A DNA stretch of 64,000 nucleotides from NCBI GenBank assembly GCA_948567375.1, contig OX419757.1:25110001-25174000 (forward strand), read 5' to 3'. Made by a program: the position numbers and the translations under genes. A model generated the notes under the pieces. It had not been told where the DNA came from. It made no database searches and worked only from the letters and a program-made list of their open reading frames with translations. This DNA comes from Lunularia cruciata. Lineage: Eukaryota; Streptophyta; Marchantiopsida; Lunulariales; Lunulariaceae. Positions 19,813-32,837 of the stretch are shown one piece after another; the stretch's first letter is position 1; each line of letters begins with the position of its first letter.

Positions 19813-22800
19813 CTAACCTCGGTCAATGTACTTCCCTAACGTTAACGCTTCAACCTGTAAGAGAGTAGAGAAATCACTACAAGTAATCTGATGTTTAACT
19901 CTAATCTGCATGTAACAAGGGCAAACAATCAACACATGATGCTCATCCTCAACTTTGCTCATAATACACAATTTGCAAAGTCGCATGGAGTGCTCTATCT
20001 GCTGCCAACGTCCTTGTTCTACTTCTAGTCTATGAGAACTAGTTCTATATTGAGCGATAACATGTCTAAGTGAAGTAGAAATCCTAGCCAAGAGATAGTC
20101 TTGCTCACAATACACCAACATAGGATTTACAAACTGCTGATAGAACACCATCTTGGTACCGGGCTGCTGCCATAAGCGAAGTAAGAACTGCTCCTTGATC
20201 ACTTCTCGTAGTGCAATAGGCTCCAACCTCCAATGTCGCTCACAAAACATTCCACCTTGTGGCCCATGCAACCAGATTTGTATACCAACCAACAGATAGA
20301 GTGGCACAAAAAGCTTGGTAGCAAAGTCTCTCATGCTCCATGGACCTCACCTTAGTGGCATATGTGATAGCTAAAAACAAAGCTTCAGCCTCAAGAGGCA
20401 AAAACCCAATTTCAGCAAGCAGCAATACATAAGGAGTTTGAGTCCTCACCCCAAGTTCATCACACAAAAACAATTTCTAAACTTTCTCCACCTTTTACCA
20501 CCATGTCTTCTTAGTACCTAGACCCCAAAACTGATCACCATAAAGAACCACCGGCTGCACAAGAGATCTGAACAGCACCTTCTTCAACTCCCATGTGGTA
20601 AGGTGAGCAAGTCTAGAGCGGTTCATGAGTGAATACAAAGCTCTTTAGCCTGCATTGATTCTCATCTTCACACAAGTAGACCAACTATAGTCATGAGAAA
20701 ACTCAAGGCCCAAGTACTTGTAAGAAGAAACCTACTCCAATTGTTGTCCATCAAAAAAGAAAGGTGTGACACCTCTAGAACCCACCACAATCACCTTGGA
20801 CTTGTCAAGGTTCACCTCCATCTTTGTTTGATTGCAAAACAAGAGAAGAGAATCCAACAACTTCTGTAAACTTTGTGGATTGGTAGAGAGGAGCACTACA
20901 TCATCCGCATATAGTAGTGCATGTATCATCAAGGAGCCAACATGTACACTTGTAGCTCCAGCTTCCATAAGCACCCTCTCTAGATCATCGATGAAGATTC
21001 CAAACAATGTTGGGGATAGAGAGCAACCTTGAATCACACCCATTGTGCTAAGGACATCTTGAGAGCTCAAAGATGAAAGTTTCACAACCACCTTCTCATA
21101 GAGTCTAGAGATAGCACCAATCAGATCAGCTGAAACACCAACTTCCATGAGTCTCTCACTTAATGATTTCCTAAGCACCTTATCAAAGGCCTTCCTGAAA
21201 TCGATAAATGCAACATAGAGAGCTCTCCCAACACCTTTAGATTTCCACCACAAAACATGGAGTACCAATAGATGATCCAAAGTACTAAAGCCTGATCCAA
21301 AGTCTGAACCTGCTTGGCACTTAGCTCAAATTCTGTACTTTTCAGCCCAAGTACTCAACCTAGACTCCAAAATTTGACCGTACAACTTGGCAAAGATACT
21401 ACCCACTAGAATGGTACGGTAGTTGGTGACAATATCTCTCTGACCAGACTTGTGAATAGGAACTACCTTCTTGAAGCACCATCTATCAAGAAAGCCACAC
21501 CTGATGGCCTCATTCAAGAGAGAAGTGAGTTCTGAAATCAGATGGCTACCACCCCACTTAAGTAGTTCAACACATAGTCCATCAAGGTCTTCAGCCTTAC
21601 CATTGGCCAACTTCTTCAATTGGTACTGGACATCAGCTTCAGAGATGGTGAGAGCAGATCCAAGGCAAGGTGCCATGCTTGGAGCATCACGGAAAAAGTT
21701 TAGATCCTTGACATATTCACAAAGCTCATTCACGTCCAGCGATGGAGATGGAGATCTGATGGTTACCTTCTGCCAAAAAGCCTTGGGATTGCTCCTCAAT
21801 TCAATGCTCAACTCAACCCCCTTGAGTCTCAAGAATGCTCACTTCTTGCACTTCACCAACTTTCTATAAGAGACAAAAGCCTGATTTTGTGCAATCTGAT
21901 CAAGAGACCTATCCATAGCTTTGATCCTTGCAATTTTACAGTCAGCATCAAACCACCTATTGCAAGGGAGACCAAGTCTCTTCCTGTGAGAACCTCATGG
22001 AAACAGAGTTGTTTATGTAGATTGAAGAAGTTCAACCAACTGATCACTACGTTGTTGAAAATCAGAACTCCACTCCATAGAGCTCAATTTCTCATGGATA
22101 GCTTGTTGGTACAAATCTTGCTTGTGAAAATTGAGACGGAGTTTCTCCTGAAGGCATGGTCAATAGGTAATGTGGTTCTATTGAGGCAAGAAAGAAGGAT
22201 GATACAAGGTAAAGGTGCATGGTCATATTCAGGTTGAGGATCTAAAACAACAAAATCTGAGACAATGTGTATATCACTAGGTGAGGTGAGCATATAATCT
22301 ACAGTGCTGGATCTTACAAGTTTCTGGAAATTGAGAAAGGCCATTCAAGATCTTCAAGCTACAATTGGTACCAAAGCTCAAAAAGTGCTCACTCATGGAG
22401 TTGGATATGAGATCTTTGGAAGAGCAGGACCAAGCACTAGAATGATCTATCAAGCTATGGAAAGGGTCATTCTCATAGTCACTAAACTCAGGAATCTGAG
22501 AGGTTTGGATCCTAGCATTGCAATCACCAAGAATAAGTACTGCACCTTTACTTTGAAATTCCAACACATCCTTTGTCAAGGAGTGGAAAGGCTGCATGGT
22601 GTTGAGAGATCCGCTTGAATAGACTGGTGATGTCAATGGGGCAAAGTAACAAACAGCAAGGAAGCAAGGTGTAGCAACTCCTCCAATCCTCAGCCATTGG
22701 TCTTGTCCACTTGAGTCTTGACCTATCAAAGAGATTGATTTTTCAAAGCCAAATTTGACGTAAGTAGCAATACCTCCAAAGCCCTATCCTCTATGTTGCC

Positions 22801-22980
22801 TCCGCTTGTTCCAAGTTGAACCAACAAGAATGAAACCTTCAATGTCCTGAATGGTGTTTCCTTCATGTTCCCATGTCTCCACAAGATTGATCAGATCAGC
22901 ATTATCCCACACAAGTTTAGCGCTTGAGTACTTGGTATGTGTGAGACCATGAGCATTCCAAAACAGCACTCTAAGGGTCT
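19813..22980 (-). pseudogene. L1 ORF2: endonuclease and reverse transcriptase
   Basis: Endonuclease motifs in order: LFWNAHGL, LINLVETWEHEG, GGIATYVKFGF, VLILGDCNARI, VDYMLTSPSD and DHAPL. RT motifs: NGKAEDLDGLCVELLKWGG, VVPIHKSGQRDIVTNYRTI, FIDFRKAFDKV, GVIQGCSLSPTLFGIFIDDL, ALLYADDVVLLS (catalytic YADD intact) and MEVNLDKSKVIVVGS. A zinc-binding end has CKLCIMSKVEDEHHVLIVC. Most pieces share one frame (22969 to 20732), with a stop near 21327 and frameshifts near 22280 and 20470. It would nick DNA and copy its RNA by target-primed synthesis; this copy is broken. Confidence 0.88.
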
Positions 22981-22987
22981 GGAATTG

Positions 22988-23832
22988 CTATGCGGTAGTT
23001 GACAACTTCCTTTGGGTGATCACAGCTCTATTGTCTCTCAAGAATGCAACAAAACCTGCTTGTTGAGCCTCCTTCACTTTTGCTAATTCTTTGCTTGCCA
23101 TTGGAGAGGTGTGAGATCAGGGTCCAACCAAATACGCTGCCCCTTCAATATAGCCTTGTTATCCATCATTGCATTCCTTTGAGTTTCTAAGCCAAACCTC
23201 ACCAAAATGCTTCTTGGTTGTGCACCTTGTTATCCCAATCTATATGCTTGCAAAATCTGAGGATCATGGACTCTCAAAGAATCAGCAATAAACTCACACA
23301 CTATGGCCTTGGTGTCTTTCTTCTCAGTCTCTGGCAAACCTGAAATTCTCAAGTTCTTCATTCTGACCAATTGGTTCTCCTTCTCAACCTCATGCTCTTG
23401 CAAGCAAGAGATTTGAGCCACCTTAGTAGCTTCAGCATAGGACTTCATCTTCACTTCTAATGTGTCCACAATGTGTTGGAGCCCTCCGCCTTGTGTAGCA
23501 ATATCGTTGGCTTGCGCTCCCAAGGAAGCAACTTTCTTGGTAGCATCAACCATCCCCTTGGTTGATGTTAACAGAGAGATAGAACTCTTCTTGAGGTCTT
23601 GAATCTCTTGGTTTACTAGGTTCAAAGACTCTTTGACACTACTGATCTCAACCTTTACAAATTCCATATCAATCATGACAGTACTCATGCATTGAGACAT
23701 AGGTGCCATGAAGCTTCTAAGGTCCTTGTGGAAATCATTTGCTTTCCTATACATTTCAGCTAATTGTTGTTGCTTCATGGCTATATCAGCAATGTCTTTC
23801 ACCATCTTTGACTCCTCCATTGTGACAATCAC
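22988..23832 (-). pseudogene. L1 ORF1 (coiled coil plus RRM-like domain)
   Basis: The ATG at 23832 opens MIVTMEESKMVKDIADIAMK, a heptad-rich region to about residue 150. An RRM-like part follows (MKNLRISGLPETEKKDTK, then LQAYRLG), then after an in-frame TAA at 23230 RSILVRFGLETQRNAMMDNK and LKGQRIWLDPDLTP, and after a frameshift an end with FVAFLRDNRAVITQRKL. This order matches L1-type ORF1 proteins (trimeric RNA chaperones). ORF2 follows directly. Confidence 0.8.
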
Positions 23833-23899
23833 TTATCACTCACAGTCAATTTGGAAGTTTTACTTCCAACACCAAAACTTTAGTATTTTCAAGTAGGCA

Positions 23900-25315
23900 G
23901 CATTACTGTTTTAAAATTGTAAGCACTACAAGGCTGGTGTTGAAGTAAGGACCTTGAGAAGCTGATTCTAATGAGATAAGAATCACCTCATTTGAATATG
24001 TAAGTGCAAAGATACTATCTTTCAAATCTGCAGTGCACACTGATACCAAAGGCTGCAAAATTTGAGGTACCTAGAGCTTCTAATCTGTGATCTAACCTTT
24101 AGCAATCAATTTTCAGTCTAAAGGTCTGAGTGAGCTGATTCTAAAGACACAAAGATCACTTCATTTGGATCATTGAGTACAAAGATACAATAGTTTGAAT
24201 TTGCACTTCACAATGTTATGATGTCCAAAGAGTCACAGATTTCAAACTGTCACAACTTCCTTATCTGACCTTCAATTTCTACAAATCAGACCTCAATAGA
24301 AACCTTGCACAATGCTCGTTCTATTGCCACAAAAACCACTTGATTTGGACCTATAAGTACTGAGAAATCCTACTTCACATGTACAGATTTTAACACCAAG
24401 TAATTGCAAGTGCTACAGTGAAACAAATGGTCCTATCATCTGCGTTGGATATCCAAATATTTTAAATATGGACTCAATAGAAAGCCTATGACCATTTGAT
24501 TCTTATAACACAAGAACCACCTTGATTAAATCTGTGAGTGAGGAGAACTGGCACTTCAAAGTTGGCACTCCAAACACCAAGATGCACGAGATGTGACAGA
24601 ATGAGAATTACCACCACTGGTTGCTTAGACCTCCATGTGTTGCGAGCTTGGCCTTGAAAGAGAGCTTGTAACTCACATATTCTGATGCAGAAATTTTCAT
24701 TGGATTTGCACTTGTGACCACATAGCAATAGCCTTCCCAATTCTCGTACAATAACAAGGACTACTCAAAACTTCACCAGAATTGAAAAATCCAGATCTCC
24801 CTGAGTACTGCTCCAAACTGGACAAACTTTACCTTGAAAGAAAGCACGTAGCATAGCGCTTCTAAAGAGACTCGAATCACTCCATTTGCCCAAGTATTGG
24901 CAGAGATACATTCAATCGAATTTATAGTTCAAACCCTAAAATCTGCCAAAGATGACAGAATTTGAATCCTTGTAACTCTTTGTACATATGTGAGTTTTTA
25001 GCATGCTTGATATCAATCAAGAGAGCTCTTCAAGGCGCATCCATTGCCATAGAAATAACTCCATTTGGACTCCTGATGATGGAGAAAAAAACTCTCAATT
25101 ATTGAACTTCTGTCAGAAAATTCAAGCACTCATTACTTTCGCCACAAATCTCAGAATGGTGCAATCTTGGTGTCCATGGAAAGCGCTTGGCAAGGCGCTT
25201 CAAACAAGACCAAAATCGCAAGGTTTGGATGAGCAAGTGCTGAGATATGACTATCTGAAGTTTTGGGAAAAGTTACGAGAATCTCAAGTTATAGTAGCTC
25301 GTCCCACTCGTCCTT
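23900..25315 (-). repeat. LINE 5' monomers: about eight copies of about 180 bp
   Basis: A diverged core (TCTAAAGACACAAAGATCAC, then CATTTGGA) recurs with anchors near 23963, 24136, 24316, 24497, 24678, 24857, 25036 and 25196; spacings are 173, 180, 181, 181, 179, 179 and 160. The array lies just upstream of ORF1 on the LINE sense strand. Mouse L1 promoters are built from similar tandem monomers, so this may be the LINE promoter. Copies are too diverged to be recent. Confidence 0.75.
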
Positions 25316-27193
25316 AGATCTGATGTGCAATCCCATGAGTGAGTACTTTTTGAGTTGGTTCTAGTTGTAGCTTGAATATCTTGAATGGCCTTTCTTGATT
25401 TCCTAAAACTTGCAAGAGCACATTCTTTGCTTATGGTGGATCTAGCACTATAGATTTTGAGCTAACCTTAACTATTGATATACATCTTGTTTCTGATTTT
25501 GCTATTTCAGATCTTCAACTTGAATCAGATCGTGCACCTTTATCATTTACCATCCTTCTTCCTTGCCACAATAGAAACCACATTACCTATTGAGCATGCC
25601 TCTAGAGGGAAACTCCATCTACATCTTCACAAGAGGGATTTATGTACCAACAAACTACCCAAGAGAAGTTAATCTATATGGAATGGAGCTTTGTTTTTTT
25701 GCAGCAAAGTGATCAACTCATTGGACTTTTGCAATCTACATGAGTTCGTTGTTTCCGAGAGCATCCAACAGGAAGAACTTGGTCTCCCTTGGACTCCTTT
25801 ACAATAGATGGTATGATGCAAATTATAAAATGGCAATGGTCAAAGCTATGGATAGGTCGCTTGATAAGATTGCACAAAAACTTGCTTTTGTCTCTTATAA
25901 AAAGTTGGTGAAGTGCAAGAAGAGATAACTTTTTAGACTTAAGGGTGCTGAGTTGAGCACTAAACTGAGGAGTTATCCAAAGGCTTTTTGGAAGAATGTT
26001 TCTACTAGATCTCCATCTCCATTCTTGGGTTTAAAAGAGCTTTGTAATTATGTCAAGGATCTAAAGTTCTTCCTTGATACTCCAAGCATAGCACCTAGCT
26101 TTGGATCTCCTTTCACCATCTTTGAAGTTGATGTCAAGGGCCAACTCAAGAAGTTGGCCAATGGTAAGATTGAAGATCTTGATGGAATTTGTGTTGAAGT
26201 TTTGAAATGGGGGTGGCAATCATTTGATTCTTATAATCCCTTCTCTTTTGACTGAAGCAATCAAGTGTGACTTTCCTAACAAATGGTGCTTGAAGAAAGT
26301 GGTTCCTATGAAAAGTCTAGAAAAATGAATTTTTTCACCAATTACCATACCATACTTGTTGGTAGTATCTTTGCCAAGTTATATGGTAAAATTTTGGAAT
26401 CCAACTTGGGTACTTGGGATGAAAAGGACAAAATTTGTGCCAAATGCCAACCTGGTTTCAGATTAGGCATCAATACTTTGAATAATCTATTAGTACTTCA
26501 TGTTTTGTAGTAGAAGTCCAAAGGTGTTGGAAGAGCTCTCTATGTTACATTTGCTGATTTCAATATGGCGTTCAATAAGGTGCTTAGGAGATCTCTAAGT
26601 GTTTGAGACTCAAAAAAGGTAGTGCTTCATCAAATCTGATTGGTACTATCTCTAGACTCTTGAGAAGATTGTTGTGAGACTATAATATTTGAGTTCTCAA
26701 GATGTCTTGAGCACAATGGGAGTGATCCAAGGCTGCTATTTATCTCCAAATCTAGTTGGAATCTTCATCAATGTTCTAGAGAGAGTACTGATGGAAGTTG
26801 GAGCTACAAGTATGTAGGTTGGTTGTTTTGTGATACATGCATTCCTTTATACAAATGATAAAGTGCTCCTCTCCACCAATCCATAGAGTTTACAAAAAAA
26901 ATTGGATTTGCTCCTTTTGTTTTGCAACCAAAAAAAAAAAGGAAGTGAACCTTGACATGTCCAAGTTGATTGTGGTGGGTTCTAAAGGTATCACACCTTT
27001 CTTCCTTGATGGAAAACACTTGGAGTAGGTTTCTTCTTCAAATACTTGGGGATTGAATTTTCTCATGATTATGGCTGGTTTACTTTTGCAAAGAATATAA
27101 TTACTGCAGGGTTTAGAGCTTTGTATTCACTCATGAATTGCTCTAGACTTTCTCATCTTACCACATGGGAGTTGAAGAAGTGTTTTTCTCACA
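25316..27193 (+). pseudogene. L2: 5'-truncated plus-strand LINE, first part
   Basis: It begins within the endonuclease end (CATGAGTGAG matches L1 near 22390) and continues through RT: LKKLANGKIEDLDGICVEVL, YHTILVGSIFAKLYG, DFNMAFNKVLRRSL, GVIQGCYLSP and a YTND remnant of YADD. Stops are dense and the second catalytic motif is lost. The homologous part then reads FSHDYGWFTF and HLTTWELKK, jumps ahead by an internal deletion, and is split by GL4 at 27193/27194. The second part is 37364-38020. Confidence 0.8.
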
Positions 27194-27655
27194 TGTAGTA
27201 CCCACATTTTTTGGTTTTGGATAGTTTTCGTAAAGTTTTGAAGAAGTACGTTGGTAAAGATGAAGGAGGCTAAATGGGAGAAAAAATGTAGAGAATCATG
27301 TGTTTGGGCTAAACCCCAAGTCAACCTCATGTCAAGTCCAAAGGATCCAATATGGACAAGAGAGAAAGGTGAAGAAGAGGACTTCATATGGGGTAGCGCA
27401 ACCTGATTTGAAGAACTCGTAACAAACTTCTTTGGGGTTTGCCAATCAAGAAAGTATGCGGGAAGAAAGTGACAACCTCATGATCAAAGAAGTTCATGTT
27501 TTTTAAAGGAAAAAACCTCACAGAATTGGTGAGTGGTGCATAGAAGCAACTGAAGAATGACTGATCAGCAAAGGACTATAAAATCAAGATTTTTGCACAA
27601 AAGCTTTGCAATGTCCAGACACTACCTTGTCCCTATTCAAAGTCAACCTGAGGTA

Positions 27656-28084
27656 ATGCAAATTGCAAATTTGCAAGAAGACAAGTGGGTTAGGATCTCG
27701 GGAATGATTTTTCACAAGAAGAGAGTGAGGAAACACAAGATGGCCCCAAAAGTGAGGAAGAAGAGTGCGGTGAGATAAAAGTTGTGCCTTTGGGAGAAAA
27801 TTGTGGTAGTTGATATCCCTAGGGCAAGAAAGAGAACTAAACCTGAAATTCACCTTGCGGCAGTACAACCGTAGAAGATGCAAAAGCCTAACCCAAAGGC
27901 AATGTTGGTGAAAGCAAAGGAATTGACTCCGAAAGAAGAAGAGGAGTCTAAAGGAGAAATTGAGTTGAAGGGAGAAGCTTTGAGAGGAGAAGAAGAGTTC
28001 ACACTGCAAAGTGAAGAGTCAAGTAGTGGCAGCAAAGGCAAGGTGGAGGTTTAGCAAACCTGAAGATGGAGTGTGGATGTAGGG
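27656..28084 (+). pseudogene. LTR-encoded protein, copy 4, first part
   Basis: The ATG at 27656 starts MQIANLQEDKWVRISG, the subfamily b start. After VRKHKMAPKVRKKSAVR the frame stops and a deletion removes most of the N-terminal domain. The text resumes with RKRTKPEIHLAAVQP and the acidic LTPKEEEESKGEIELKGE linker. GL5 interrupts it at 28089. Confidence 0.75.
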
Positions 28085-28875
28085 AAGCTTGTGACACCCA
28101 GCAAATATCACTTTTGCGGTAATAAAGTAAGTAAAGTTTGTTCCTACAGAGATACAATTCAGAATTGGTCAAATATAAAGTCAAATGTCACAATGTAGTC
28201 TTCTTGATTTCTTCTTTAATCTCTCAGGTAGCAACTACACCCAAAAGAGAGTAACAAGCATCGACTTGTAGTCTTGTCACAACAATTTGTCACACTTAAT
28301 AACAACTCCATCAAATCTTTCCAAAAAATCTTGATTGTGATGATTTAGTCTCTCTTGAAAATGGCACTTCACTATAAAATGACTTCACCTTAGAATTGTG
28401 TTCCACCCCTCCACTGAAGGCACAACTTCCTCGATCAAAATTGCTTCACATCAACTCTACGTTGCACTCACAGATGCAGAATACTACCAACACTACAATT
28501 TCTCTTAGATCTATCAAGGCATTGCTCTGATTGCAATTCACTCACGATGAAACATATAGAATAAAGATCAAGGCTACTAAATCCAATATCAAACACACAC
28601 ATTGACTTGCACTTTGAAATTCTTCCAACACTCACAAACATAGACACATAATTGATACTCAAAATTAAGCTCAAACAACGAGCACTACTTCACAGCACTT
28701 TGCTTTATCTATTCTCAAAAATTATGAGCATTGAACAACATATGACTGCAAATGCCACCTTTAAATAATAGAGTACTTGATGGTTACTAACTGTTCTACA
28801 ACAACTTTTCTAACCCGAGATCCAAATTGACAATGCACCTCTTTATATTTGTCTCTTCAAATCTCAAAACTGTTA

Positions 28876-31800
28876 CTACTCCAAGCCAATGTCTACTTCT
28901 TCCTTGGCTTCCAATCTTGGTCCCAAAGTAACCTCACATACTACTCTATCCTTGGGTTTCACAACTACTAAATCCTCTACCAATTCTACTAATTCTTCTT
29001 TCCGATTTACAATTCCTATCACATGTATTCTTTCTAAATCTCTATCTCCTGACCCACTCTTCTCTAATATCTCCAATGGTAACTCCAAAGATATTTGTAC
29101 TCTTATGTCATCTACTTTGGGCTTTGCTCTTACATCCTTCTGAAGTTTATCTATCTCCAACTTTACTAAATCCAATCTGATCGTGATATTATCTTCCACT
29201 TCTAATATCTTCCTATCTACACAATTTTGAGACTAATGAGCAAGGCATTCAAGTCCTTATCCTTTGCATTTCTCCTTCTCGTCTTTTGCACCAACAACTT
29301 CAACTTGTGCAATCTTGTTTCTTCAATTCTGACGTTGGCTTCTATACTCAACATCGCGTCCATCTTCGTTACAATCTACTTCAATGGCTCAAGTCTCATT
29401 CTTCTCTCCCATTCTTGATCTGCAAGCCAATCTTCCCTATACATTGCTAATCATGCCTTGAACTCAGCTTTCACTATCTCCTTCTCCTTCTCCTTCTGAA
29501 CAATCTTCTCCTCCAGACTACAAAGTATCTCCCTCAGTCTTTCTTCTTCTCTTTATCTCATTGGTAACTCTCTTTGCTAGAGCTGCTTCTTCTCTTCTAC
29601 ACTCTCCATCACTCTATCAAGCTCTTGCTCCTCCTCTGCTACTCTTGCCATACCATGAATATATTCAAATCGTGAATTAGCAAATTGTTGTTTCAAGATC
29701 TCATACTCTGCTATTTGTCTTTCTCTTGCTATGACATTCTTCTCTATCATTCTCTCTCTACTCCCAACTTCCTTCTTTAAGTTTTCAATTACCTGATTCT
29801 ATACTATTGCATTTGCATCTACTTGTAATACTTCCCTCTCCTCCTCACCTCGGGTTATACTCTTCTTCAACTCCAAGTTCTCTTCCTCTAATCTTGCTAA
29901 CACCTGCAACACAATCTTCACCTCCGGACACTTTGACTGTATCTCCTTCTTCTTTTGCTCCAACTTTGCTAACAATGGGCACACCACCTCCCGCAAATAA
30001 TCTACTCCTTTACTTGGGTTTACCTTGACTTGCAGACTTTTCTCCTGCTTTGCCTCTTCTTCATTTGACACGCGCCTTCTCAGCCGCAATCGCCTTATTG
30101 GGATGGATTCTTTGCTCCTCGAACTTCCACTCTCCGCTTCTCTTACATAACTTGCCCCTACTTCATACTTTGCCTTCCTTTTGGAATAGACTCCTCTTTT
30201 AATGGTCACTCTCTTCTCCTCCTACTTTGGAACTTTGTCTTTGGGTCTTGGGTTACCTTCTTCCATTTCCATCTTTCCTTCTTCCTCCTTGGGTACCAAT
30301 TGCATCTCCACTCCATCTTCACTCTTGCTGCTTGTTTCCTCACTCTGCAATGTGAATTCAAGTCCTTCCTCCTTGTCCAAGTCTTTTGACTTGCACTCGG
30401 CCTCCCCTTCTGATTCTTTGCCCAACAACGTGATTACCACCAATTCTTTCCTTGGATTTACCTTCCTGATCTTCCAAGGTCTCATCACCGCTACTTCCTC
30501 TTCTTCTCCTTGTTGACTCCTCTTCTTTGACTTCAGAGGGTTCACCTTTAACTGCACACTCTACCCTATCTGCACGTAGTACTTGTCGTTGCTTCTTATC
30601 TGCAAGATGTATTGCTGCTCCTCCATGTCAACATCTCTTCTCAAGTCAGGGTGGAAGTGCGACACCATCTTATGTCTCTCCGCCGTGTTCAACAAGTTTA
30701 GTCCCAAGTAGAAATGGGTTGCAAATGGCACAATGTAATGTGGAGGTCACTTGTCTTGCAAGTTCCACACCATTTTTCTTGCACGCTGATGAAAGCACTT
30801 CACCCAATTGATTGGCTCTCCTACAAACATCTTGTGGAAGAACACCGCTTGATGTTTCATCATAAGTCATTTTCTCTGGCTTCAAGATAGCCATCGTTGC
30901 ACTTACAATGCCTCTTCTCACATGGTATTTATAGCTCTCAACTTTGTAGCCATTCTTTGTGCATTTTGAAGAGAAGGCATCTCTTACTTCTTGGGTTTCT
31001 TTAGCCACTTCTCCCTTCTCCAAGAATGTGGCTTTATGCTCATCACCCACCTCTCTTCCAAGTACTAACCTCAATTCAACTCTGTCCATCAAGCCAGATT
31101 TCCTCTCTTCCCTTCTTCTTTGGAACCATTGAGACATTTATTCTTGATGATCTCGGTCATGAAACTTGGAAAGCTAATGTTCCAATTCAATGCAAAGAAT
31201 GTGATCCAAAGCCTGATCAAGACTTATTCTGGTGATCTGTGAGCCGGCCTGTCTCTCACTCAGGATGAACCTCTGATGGCTACTATGGTAGCGCACCATG
31301 GACTAAGAAGGCAAGGAACCCAAACTCCATCATACTCCTCCAAGGCTAACACTCCAATACTCAAGACATTGCTCACTAGAGAACTCAATGAGAGAGAGAT
31401 AGTTGCAAATGAAAAGGATGATGAGTACCTCCTCACCCCTTGTTTATATACTTGTGAAATAGTTACGTACCAAAGTTACTAATTACCGTAGTAACTCAAG
31501 TTACTAGACTAAAAGTCAAATAAAGTCAAAAAGTAGAAAGGAATATCCATTCACATGGGTATATTCCCCTAAGCATGTGGTCTTATCTTGACCCAACCAC
31601 TAAGTCAAGGATTCCTTCACATGGGCTATCCTTGGACTAAAGAAGAATCCAAAACAAAAAAGCTTGCGGGCCCAAGAGTTCTCAACTCTTTCCTCAAAGC
31701 CAAACACCTAGGAATAATACCAAGTCAACACACTAAAATCCAAAATAATGGTGCTCATCTTTTCTACTTCCTCTAAAGTAAGGTCCCCTCTATCTTAGCT

Positions 31801-31983
31801 ATGACTAACTTTAGCTAACCATGACTAATATAGAACCATCCTTTATCTCTATATAAATAATATCTCTTAAGTACTTGTAATACCAAGCTAAATATCACAA
31901 TACCATACACATGCACAAATGAGTGTTACAGATCACATCTAATTTCTCATTGCAAATTCAAAGTTCTTCTTCCCACCTCCCAT
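28876..31983 (-). pseudogene. LTR-encoded protein, copy 5 (split by D1)
   Basis: The ATG at 31983 starts MGGGKKNFEF, as in GL3. D1 (31238-31930) splits the N-terminal domain, which continues at 31137-30670 (GDEHKATFLEKGEVAKETQ, TYDETSSGVLPQDV in a shifted frame, HFYLGTK in another). The linker (30557-30222), VDYLREVVCPLLAKLEQKKK with coiled coil (30209-29500) and tail (29199-28876, ending LEAKEEVDIGLE) follow. Several stops and frameshifts are present. It belongs to subfamily a. Confidence 0.78.
31238..31930 (-). mobile_element. D1: solo family D LTR inside GL5
   Basis: This 693-bp unit (plus view) runs from TGTGAGCCGG to GAGTGTTACA, flanked by GATC (31234-31237 and 31931-31934). Removing it and one GATC restores GL5. 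On the minus strand it starts TGTAACACTC, the sense inferred from E3/D0. It is nearly identical to D2, differing at 4 of 62 residues in a translated stretch, so both are recent. Confidence 0.88.
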
Positions 31984-32547
31984 CTTACTCTCTTCCACTT
32001 TGGCTTGGTGGCTTTGCTTCCTACTGATTCTCGGACTAACTCTCTTGAATTTCTCTCACCACACCAGTGCATCTTCAACTACACTTCCTTTCCCACAATC
32101 TCCCATAGGATGACTTACTAATGGCAATGGAAAATTACTTGTCATTGCTATGTCTCTAGCCCAAATCCTATAGTGGCATGCTTCCTCTGTCTTTCTTCAC
32201 TTCAAATTTTTACCAAGAAATCACAACTCCTTCATGCTCCTATCACTGTCAATTTCTTCCCCCTTATAGGCCAGCCATTTTTGTGCATGGTACCTTCTTG
32301 AATGTCCCACCCCAAAGGAAAGTTGTTACATTGTCCTCGCCTCGGGTTGAGCACACCTTACTTTGGGTTGCAAGCTGACAGGGCAAATCTAAGTACTTTG
32401 TCTTATAACACAAAGTCACTTTTCCTTGGATTACAACCCAAAGACACCATTCTTTGCCTTTTGATGTCATAGAGGTGCAGTATGACTTCTTTTGTACACT
32501 TCTTCTTGAAACATAAGAAAAAAACAAAATCTGGGTATGACAAAGCT

Positions 32548-32837
32548 AAGTCTAGAGGTGTCCACAATTGAATGAGGGCATGAGAAGGAAGAAGAAGTAG
32601 TCTTGGTATGTCCAAAAACTGCCAGGGGAAGAGAAGTGTGCACACAGCCAATGTCAGGCCCAGTAAAGTCACCACAAAAGAGGAGGAGAGCTTGGATGGG
32701 GACACTTGAAGGTACAAAGATCGTGACTTTGGGGTAAGTAGAAGGCAAAGAAGAGCTACCTGTAGAAGGCAAAAAAGTCCAGGCTGATGATAGAAAGTAT
32801 GATGGAGTGGAATACCTATCAAAGGTTGTATGTCCTT
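32548..32837 (+). pseudogene. LTR-encoded protein, copy 4, middle part
   Basis: Directly after the GL5 duplication the GL4 gene resumes with the linker and reaches VEYLSKVVCPL, the start of the coiled-coil region, where F1 interrupts it at 32838. The matching GL2 text is VDYLSKVVCPLLAMLQQ. Confidence 0.75.

Larger units (their letters stand above)
19668..25315 (-). mobile_element. L1: near-full-length LINE (minus strand)
   Basis: Read from right to left it has a 5' region of about 180-bp monomers (25315 to 23900), ORF1 (23832-22988), ORF2 with endonuclease, RT and a zinc-binding end (about 22969-19813), a short 3' UTR and a tail of CAATGAAA repeats (plus-strand view, 19667-19690). There is no poly(A). 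It cuts GL7 on its left; on its right it meets a second LINE head to head. It is the best-preserved of four LINE copies in the window. Confidence 0.85.
28090..32542 (-). mobile_element. GL5: solo giant LTR inside GL4, holding D1
   Basis: Minus sense: it starts TGTCATACCC at 32542 and ends at 28090 (TGTGACACCC in plus view). It is flanked by identical AAGCT (28085-28089 and 32543-32547). Without D1 it is about 3.76 kb. Box 2 reads TATTTAAA on the minus strand (28767-28760), 677 bp from the end; box 1 is mutated. Removing GL5 rejoins the two parts of the GL4 gene. Confidence 0.9.
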
